From contig CATNEN010000024.1 in NCBI GenBank assembly GCA_950097015.1, positions 2,175,501 through 2,239,500 on the forward strand: DNA of 64,000 bases, read 5' to 3'. The notes under the pieces were generated by a model. It was not told the DNA's origin, did not search any database, and worked only from the letters and a program-made list of their open reading frames with translations. The stretch is from Macrostomum hystrix. Its lineage: Eukaryota; Platyhelminthes; Macrostomidae. Position numbers and translations under genes: made by a program. Positions 56,911 to 64,000 of the stretch are shown piece after piece (position 1 is the first letter of the stretch; each line of letters begins with the position of its first letter).

Positions 56911-57967
56911 GTAATATTGATATAACGGGTGTCCCAAAAAAGGGTAACACTTTGTGCGCTCACTGTGAGTGAGCAGTTAGGCCTATAGCCCAGTAATTTA
57001 ACAGGTCTACAGTAAACATGTAAGTTTTTCCCACAAAAATTTGGTTACGAAAAATTGCTCTAGAGGCGAGTTATTGAGCACAGAAGTGTACGCTAGCTTT
57101 TCTGCCAAGCTTTGCCTACACAGCTGCCATAGACAATATTTTGCTTAAAAATCTTAAGGAGCATAGACTCTGAGACGGTGTGTGGTGGAGCTTGTGTGGT
57201 GCGCGATGGCACACATACGAATCAAAGATCTTCCTCCAACCAAAATTATATGAATTTTACGATGCTAATCTAATATTTCTGTGCCTCCTGCTGCTGCAGA
57301 GCAACTTAGAGACTCATACTGGAGCTGCAATGCCGGCAAATCCATTAAAAACAGGAGAGCAAGCTTGAGCAGTGAAGTGGATTAAGTCTTTGAGTTTTAA
57401 GACCAGTTGGAAATTGCTGGGATTTGTGCGAGCTACCGACTATCAAAATGAGGATTAAGACAGTTAAGAATAATCCCCAGTCTCGAACCTAATTAGCAGA
57501 GAACAGTTCGAAAGGTGAGTTTTACGAATGGCAAAAAACTGATTTTCTAATTGTCAGAAAAATGCGTGCTACTTCTAACCTGTCACGTTTTCTAGAAATA
57601 AGCGGTGCCAAAGGTATTCTTGGCGTGAGTCAAGGCAGATGAGCATCACGCTTTGGGCGGTATGGCTCTAGCTGAGTATTTTCCAGGATAAATCATGACT
57701 GCTGGTCGTGACGTCAGCTCAGAGGAGTTCAGGTGTGGGTTGCTATGGGGAGTGAAATAGCGTAAACAATTTTTTTAACCATACATAGTGTTTTAACAGA
57801 CTCAAAGAATGCTTTTAATCGTACGGATTTTCGCAGAGCTGCAGACGAATTTAAATTTAGAATAGTGCTGATTTGTTGGACAAAACACCTAGTGCAGTTT
57901 TGGTCAAGACATTTTAATTCTGTTTTATAGATTGCTCATATATTTGTAGATGCAGCAGTTGAACGGA
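56911..57967. other. intergenic, nothing recognised
   Basis: No exon supported. Begins GGGTGTCCCAAAAAAGGGT, a word that can mark transposon ends, but no partner end was found. Confidence 0.35.
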
Positions 57968-58476
57968 TTTGGAATTGCTAATCTATTCCATGGGTCAACG
58001 AATAGAATGGATTGCTAATCTATCCCATGGGTCAACGAATAGAATGGATTGCTAATCTATCCCATGGGTCAACGAATAGAATGGATTGCTAATCTATCCC
58101 ATGGGTCAAGGAATGGAATGGATTGCTAATCTATCCCATGGGTCAAGGAATAGAATGGATTGCTAATCTATCTCATGGGTCAAAGAATAGAATGGATTGC
58201 TGATCTATCCCATGGGTCAAAGAATAGAATGGATTGCTAATCTATCCCATGGGTCAAGGAATGGAATGGATTGCTAATCTATCCCATGGGTCAAGGAATA
58301 GAATGGATTGCTAATCTATCCCATGGGTCAAGGAATGGAATGGATTGCTAATCTATCCCATGGGTCAAGGAATGGAATGGATTGCTAATCTATCTCATGG
58401 GTCAAGGAATAGAATGGATTGCTAATCTATCTCATAGGTCAAGGAATAGAATGGATTGCTAATCTATCCCATGGAT
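57968..58476 (+). repeat. 37-bp tandem array, about 13 units
   Basis: Unit contains GGATTGCTAATCTATCCCAT followed by GGGTCAAGGAATAGAAT; CAACG, CAAGG and CAAAG variants are mixed. It lies about 390 bases upstream of the GPCR start codon. Confidence 0.95.
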
Positions 58477-58863
58477 GAAGTATGAAAGCATTTCCTAACT
58501 CACTGGGCAAAGGTGCGGCTTCTCAAGTGTGGGCCTGACACGAGCAGCAGCCTTTGCAGCCTATGCTAATTCTGTAGCTGACTCCGGTATTGAATTGAAT
58601 TGAATGATTGAATTTCGAGTTAGTCGATAATCCACGCCATCGAGACTCGGCTGCAACTTGTTTGGCAGCTTTCAGGCCAGCGCCTCCACAGACGGCTGGC
58701 CGCGATCGAAGCCGAGTCTCAGCTCTGATTGGCCGGGCAGTTGGACACAGGGAGAATGCCAGGACTCAAATATTAGCCGAGAAGCCCAGGAGGAACAGAA
58801 GAAGCCTAGTCAGGGACCAGCTGGGAGACAGATCCTTGGATACCGAATCCTCAGTGCATAGGC
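58477..58863 (+). other. GPCR upstream region
   Basis: Probably promoter and 5' UTR of the receptor at 58864; no definite box. Open frames at 58608-58871 have no domain. Confidence 0.4.
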
Positions 58864-61800
58864 ATGCTTGAGCACACCAATGCTTTGTCTGCGGTGCTTC
58901 GCAATGCAACAGCGGACGATGCTGCCACCGCTGCGCCTGCGGAGTCCGGCTCAAGCCCGGCAACCTCCGCCTACTATGCCTTGTCCATCCGCGTCTTCGT
59001 CTCACTGGTCGCGTCTTCGGCCCTGTTCATCGGCCTGACTGGCAACGCCTTGGTGGTGGCGGTGGTTCTCAGGGTCCGCAGCCGGATGCTCACACCCACC
59101 AACTGTTACCTGGTGTCCCTGGCTGCCTCCGACCTCCTCGTACTGTTGCTTGGCTGCGTCAGCATCTTGGTCGAATTGAATGTCGTCAGGGATCGCTGGC
59201 ACCTGTTCGGCCAGGCTGGCTGCAAAATGAATGTCTACCTGACCTACGTGGCCGTCAACACAAGCGCCTTCGCCATCACGGCCTTCTCCGTCGAGCGCTA
59301 CGTGGCCATCTGCCGGCCAATCCGGGCGCAGGCTCTGTGCACCGTCAGCCGGGCCAAGCGGATCATCTGCGCCATCTGGCTGAGCTGCCTGGCCTACAAC
59401 TCGCCCTGGCTCTACCTGGCGACCCTTATGCCGGTGCGCCGGAACAATGACACCGTGCCCGCCTGCGGCCATCGGCTCAGCCGGACTGACCCCGGCTACG
59501 CCGCACTGTACGTTGGCGACCTGCTGCTGTCCTACCTGGCGCCGCTCATCCTGCTTAGCGTGTTGTACACCGCCGTAGCCAGGGTGCTGTTCCGGTCATC
59601 CGCTCCTGCCGCCGACTCCGGCCAACCGATTCGACCGCTGCGCACCTTCAACACGGCCAGGTCGCTGCGAAGTCGCATCCAGGTAAGCGAAGATGCGAGG
59701 ATAGCACCCCATGATTGTCAGCTCAGTTGAGTAAATTCAGTTGCACAGGAAGCAGTTGAAAATGATGAGATGGAAAATTTGCGACTCAGAATATTTAGCT
59801 ACTTAGTTTGCAAGCTCGCTGTAGTCTGGGCGCACTCATGAATGCAAGCCCGACATTGGGCTCCAGGCACTCAATGAGCCCTCGTGCTTGACTTCAAATG
59901 CGGCACGTACTTCATTGGCGACACTCAGTGCTATGAAAAAGGAATGCCTCGATTAGATCACATCATGCTATCACCTTCTTTCTGCCCAAATCATTCCCTT
60001 ACAATCTTTCACCCCTGATCTCCTTTCACCTCCTTTTAAAATACATAATTATGCAACATTTCTGAAAAATTCATTTACCGAACTCTTATCCTTCATGTTT
60101 TATTCCTTCGTTCGACTCCCTTACCCCTCACTGCCTTACCCCTCACTGCCTTACCCCTCACTGCCTTACCCCTCACTGCCTTACCCCTCACTGCCTTACC
60201 CCTCACTGCCTTACCCCTCACTGCCTTACCCCTCACTGCCTTACCCCTCACTGCCTTACCCCTCACTGCCTTACCCCTCACTGCCTTACCCCTCACTGCC
60301 TTACCCCTCACTGCCTTACCCCTCACTGCCTTACCCCTCACTGCCTTACCCCTCACTGCCTTACCCCTCACTGCCTTACCCCTCACTGCCTTACCCCTCA
60401 CTGCCTTACCCCTCACTGCCTTACCCCTCACTGCCTTACCCCTCACTGCCTTACCCCTCACTGCCTTACCCCTCACTGCCTTACCCCTCACTGCCTTACC
60501 CCTCACTGCCTTATCCCTCACTGCCTTACCCCTCACTGCCTTACCCCTCACTGCCTTACCCCTCACTGCCTTACCACTCACAGTCGTCGTTCGTCGTTTA
60601 ACATATTATCATTTTAACTCAAGCTTTAAGTTAGTTGCAGAAAGTGTGATTTTATCCGCATTGTCTTATAAACTTTACACATTCAATCCACTCGAGGAAG
60701 TTCATCCTTGCTCTAGGCAGGTCACTCCGTGTGTTAAATAAAGCATCCATTAATGCGTAGAGTCCTGTCCTAACACCTGGTTTCTACCTTGCTTCTTCCC
60801 GACATTATTTAGCAGTTCGGCCAAGTCAGCTGATGAATGGTAGCCTACGCACAAGTCTAGATATAATTCTGACTAACACAATTCTGACTCCTGACTAACA
60901 GGTGACACTCCTGTCTAACAGGTGACACTCCTGTCTAACAGGTGACACTCCTGTCTAACAGGTGACACTCCTGTCTAACAGGTGACACTCCTGTCTAACA
61001 GGTGACACTCCTGTCTAACAGGTGACACTCCTGTCTAACAGGTGACACTCCTGTCTAACAGGTGACACTCCTGTCTAACAGGTGACTCGTAGAATACTCG
61101 TAGAATTTCTACCCCAGCAGATGCTAGTTCCTAATTTACAGCTTACTAAACTTAAGCGATTCGGGTAATTAATTATCTCTGTCAAGGATACAAATTGAAT
61201 CGAACTCCGGACCTCACTAACCAAAGCTCTAAGTCCAATGTTCTACAAGCCCCCAGTCCTGCAAAGAAGGAGATAAGACAGGAAAGTTATTCGTTGCTCG
61301 TCAGCTGTTCACTTGGAGTACAAATATAATAAATATTCAGTTAATATGCAAGCAGATACGACAAGAACGCAGACAGCAACAACCAATTTGACTGGCAATT
61401 CAAGCTTTGCTATGCGCGGTTCCAACATAGTCCATTTTTGCTTTCGGCAGGTGTTGCTACGCCAGCTTTTCTCACTGACGACCCACAGCAATAAATATTG
61501 CAAATGGAGGATTTACAGTCAGATCAAATAAGCTCACAGCCAGTCCTGTGTGATTGAAGTCAACACAAAAGTCTTTGCACACTTGCCTATTTTTCAACTT
61601 TTGGCTTTTTATGCGCAGCACAAAATGTTTAAGGGCTGCTTTGTTTGCTTTCGATTTAAAGTGAGCCCTTTCTGAATTGCGAGAAACAGTTAATAATAAC
61701 AATCTCACTGCTATAGGCTTGTCTAGACAACAGTCATAAACAGACATCATATCTGAAAAACGGAACATCTAACAGGTGACACTCAATATCTAACAGGTGA

Positions 61801-62937
61801 CACTCAATCTCTAACAGGTGACACCTAACATCTAACAGGTGACACTCAATCTCTAACACGTGACACTCAATATCCAGCCAATCACCCAGCCAATCCTCAA
61901 CCAGCTAATCCTCACCCAGCCAATCCTCACCCAGCCAATCCTCACCCAGCCAATCCTCACCCAGCCAATCCTCAATTAGCCAATCCTCAACCAGCCAATC
62001 CTCACCCAGCCAATCCTCACCCAGCCAATCCTCACCCAGCCAATCCTCACCCAGCCAATCCTCACCCAGCCAATCCTCACCTAGCCAATCATCGCTGACC
62101 CGCAGGTGGTGAAGATGCTTCTTGTGGTGGTCGTGATGTTCGCCATCCTGTGGCTGCCGTATCGCCTGATGGTGGCTTTCAACAGCTTCGTGAGTTCAGA
62201 GTTTCGCATCAGCTCAGAGTGGTACCGCGTGATCAGCCGCCTTCTGGTGCTGATCAATTCGGCCATTAATCCGGTGATCTACAATGCGATGTCCGTGAAA
62301 TTTCGGCGAGAATTTCGCTGCCTCCTACTCTGGACCTGTGAGTCGCTACCCGTAAAGAGTTGATGCCGAACTCCTGATTCCTCAGTGGATGATGCTGCAT
62401 TCCTGATCCCTCACGTCCATCGCCCATAAACCTCCAAACAGGAGGTTTCCAAACAGGAGGTTTCCAAACAGGAGGTTTCCAAACCGGAGATTTCCTAGAT
62501 TTGATTAAGACATCAGCCAATGCGTTCTGTGTAAGCAAACCGTCAGCGAAGCAGAAGGGCTAATGAACTGCAAATGTTTCTAAAAATACTTTTTAGATAT
62601 TACGTCATCGCCCATAAGCGAAGCGTTGCTAAAAATAAATACAGAGACGCGAATTCTTGTAAAAATGTACATAAATAAACGCTTCTAAAAATAGAAACAT
62701 CACAGAATTCCCTAACTTTTATTGTCACTTTAACTTGTTTCAGTCCGTCGTCCAGGCGGCGCGGGCGGTGGGCTCGGCGCTGGAGCCGCTGGTGGCATCG
62801 GCCACGCAGCCACGCTAAAATACGCGGCCAGCGTCACAACTGGCCGGTCGGGCAGGTCGCCGCAGCAGCTGATGTCACGCCGAATGGGAATCGCGGCTGC
62901 CAACGGTCACAACGCCCGCGACGAGCTGCTAGAGTAA
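58864..62937 (+). CDS. TRHR: TRH-receptor-like class A neuropeptide GPCR, 414 aa, 3 exons
   Basis: Exons 58864-59682, 62106-62337 and 62744-62937 join in frame (1,245 nt). N-terminus has NAT (glycosylation). TM1 contains GNALVV; TM2 follows MLTPTNCYLVSLAASDLLVL, nearly the vertebrate TRHR sequence; TM3 ends in SVERYVAICRPI (ERY in place of DRY); TM6 reads FAILWLPYRLMVAFNSF, as in TRHR; TM7 reads LINSAINPVIYNAMSVKFRREF (NPxxY). AGCKMN before TM3 and CGHRLSR in loop 2 can form the usual disulfide. Vertebrate TRHR (about 398 aa) signals through Gq; the annelid orthologue is reported to bind EFLGamide, so a related peptide is likely here. If exon 2 were read past its donor it would end at KS*; the third exon extends the tail by 64 residues. 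Intron 1 is packed with arrays. Poly(A) signal AATAAA at 63008. Confidence 0.92.
60121..60580 (+). repeat. 15-bp tandem array TTACCCCTCACTGCC, about 31 units (GPCR intron 1)
   Basis: Almost perfect; one unit has TTATCCC and the last TTACCAC. 15 is a multiple of three, so both strands show long repetitive frames; neither is a gene. Confidence 0.97.
60891..61086 (+). repeat. 20-bp tandem array GTGACACTCCTGTCTAACAG (GPCR intron 1)
   Basis: Nine to ten perfect units. Each unit contains AACAG/GTGACA, which resembles a splice junction on both sides. Confidence 0.95.
61766..61872 (+). repeat. diverged second array of the CTAACAGGTGACAC unit
   Basis: Five irregular units (CTAACAGGTGACACTCAAT type), related to 60891-61086 but separated by about 680 bases of unique sequence. 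Confidence 0.85.
61873..62092 (+). repeat. 15-bp tandem array CCAATCCTCACCCAG, abutting a 3' splice site
   Basis: About 15 units running to 13 bases from the acceptor at 62104-62105. Each unit holds a branch-point-like CTCAC and a CCCAG. Confidence 0.95.
62369..62493 (+). repeat. single partial copy of the 29-bp unit plus a 15-bp array (GPCR intron 2)
   Basis: 62369-62414 reads CCTGATTCCTCAGTGGATGA..., about one and a half units of the array at 63457-64000. 62431-62493 is a short array of about four 15-bp units CCAAACAGGAGGTTT. Confidence 0.85.
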
Positions 62938-63029
62938 CAGGAATACAAGTCGAGGTGAATGAACGTTCTCACAGTTTCTTCACTGTATTAGTCACGGAAT
63001 TTGCAATAATAAAGATACCATCGACTGTT

Positions 63030-63105
63030 TGTAGAAGCTTGTAGCCCAGTGCTTAGAGCTTCGGACTTGTGAACGAGAGGTCGTGGGTTCGAATCTTAAG
63101 CTAAT
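63030..63105 (+). repeat. tRNA-like SINE head fragment
   Basis: Has A-box-like TAGCCCAGTGC and B-box-like GGTTCGAATC. Resembles the heads at 1221 and 4740-5053. The stems are too poor for a functional tRNA call. The rest of 62938-63456 holds the GPCR polyadenylation signal and nothing else recognised. Confidence 0.5.
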
Positions 63106-63456
63106 TTAAACGGCTAATGAATTAACCATCAACGCTGATTTCGTGTTTGATCTCGAGCCAATCATTCGATGTGTACGAGCTACTTCTTGCGTGTTTAAAA
63201 ATATTGTCGAAAAACTGAGTTATATTACTTTCGAGAAGGTTTTTAATGGAGTCCGGTGGTAACTTGTCCTTTCGTAAGCCGCAATGTAAATTAGAAAGTA
63301 AGTTTAACATGCTAGAGCCACCAAGAGATTGTATTGATTGTGCGCAAATATCTGTACTAGTAATCAAAGCTTTCAGTTTGGCACAGTGAATGTTTTGCTA
63401 AAAATATTTTTTTTCTTGTGTTTACCAGTTTAATCATTTTGGGTGTGCAAATCTCT

Positions 63457-64000
63457 TCACTGGATGAAGCTCACTGGATGATGCTGCAGTCCTGATACCT
63501 CGGTGGATGATGCTGAAGTCCTGATACCTCACTGGATGATGCTGCAGTCCTGATACCTCACTGGATGATGCTGAAGTCCTGATACCTCGGTGGATGATGC
63601 TACAGTCCTGATCCCTCACTGGATGATGCTGAAGTCCTGATACCTCACTGGATGATGCTGCAGTCCTGATCCCTCACTGGATGATGCTGAAGTCCTGATA
63701 CCTCACAGGATGATGCTGAAGTCCTGATACCTCACTGGATGATGCTGAAGTCCTGATACCTCACAGGATGATGCTGAAGTCCTGATACCTCGGTGGATGA
63801 TGCTGAAGTCCTGATACCTCGGTGGATGATGCTACAGTCCTGATCCCTCACTGGATGATGCTGCAGTCCTGATCCCTCACTGGATGATGCTGAAGTCCTG
63901 ATACCTCGGTGGATGATGCTGAAGTCCTGATCCCTCGGTGGATGATGCTGAAGTCCTGTTACCTCACAGGATGATGCTGAAGTCCTGATACCTCGGTGGA
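63457..64000 (+). repeat. 29-bp tandem array, running off the right edge
   Basis: About 19 units containing GGATGATGCTGAAGTCCTGA followed by TACCTCACT, with GCAG/GAAG/ACAG and CACT/CGGT/CACA variants in mixed order. Confidence 0.95.

Noticed and set aside
56930-56960. Mariner-type terminus GGTGTCCCAAAAAA
   Set aside because: No inverted partner or TA-flanked second end found within several kilobases.
60093-60601. Repetitive frames on both strands (YPSLP and GKAVR repeats)
   Set aside because: 15-bp array in a receptor intron; period divisible by three keeps both strands open.
63457-64000. CRISPR array, suggested by regular direct repeats
   Set aside because: Units are contiguous with no unique spacers, and the genome is animal. 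The same applies to every other array in the window.

Overview
This is a eukaryotic, animal genomic window. Genes are split by introns with GT..AG ends, many of 60-100 bp. Several products are recognisable animal proteins: a CDH23-type cadherin, MTTP, MEA1, a cornichon, TMCO1 and a TRH-receptor-type GPCR. A NIT-domain guanylate cyclase relative, a type known from marine invertebrates, together with an invertebrate TRHR-like receptor points to a lophotrochozoan. A macrostomid-like flatworm would fit the moderate GC content and heavy minisatellite load, but that is inference. I see no prokaryotic or viral gene organisation.

Layout. 1-2134 (+): 3' part of a NIT-domain guanylate cyclase homologue whose catalytic residues are largely lost. 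3335-16461 (+): a complete 17-exon cadherin-23-like gene (1,961 aa); intron 1 holds two 16-bp tandem arrays, a dispersed repeat and a SINE. 18145-20772 (-): intronless MTTP, convergent with the cadherin. 23114-24241 (+): intronless single-pass membrane protein of unknown function. 24844-25207: SINE with a 13-bp target duplication. 26761-27226: 32-bp array. 27408-28076 (-): MEA1. 29012-30417: one inverted-repeat transposon with a hAT element nested in it. 31144-33248 (+): CNIH1-type cornichon, two exons. 34381-36082: decayed Tc1/mariner element. 36800-43488 (+): complete 12-exon gene (1,140 aa) combining thyroglobulin-1, Kunitz-like, WAP-like, mucin-like and SEA-like regions with a transmembrane segment and a tyrosine-motif tail. 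44027-45470: Helitron remnant. 46299-47267 (-): TMCO1. 48738-50948: Crypton, LTR-like and LINE remnants. 50949-58863: gene-poor, with a hairpin, two long inverted-repeat elements and two arrays. 58864-62937 (+): three-exon TRHR-like GPCR whose first intron is full of arrays. 63457-64000: 29-bp array running off the window.

How the parts relate. The genes form no operon or pathway; this is ordinary animal gene order. MTTP (lipoprotein assembly), cornichon (ER export) and TMCO1 (ER calcium and membrane insertion) act in the early secretory pathway but are not adjacent by any visible design. The strongest exon models were checked by splice phase: the cadherin (5,886 nt), the mosaic receptor (3,423 nt), TMCO1 (561 nt), cornichon (432 nt) and GPCR (1,245 nt) each join into one uninterrupted frame.

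Most unusual points: the mosaic inhibitor/mucin/SEA receptor with YxxM and YxN tail motifs; the catalytically degenerate NIT cyclase; a CDH23 with about half the usual extracellular repeats; and pyrimidine-rich minisatellites that in several introns run right up to the 3' splice site.
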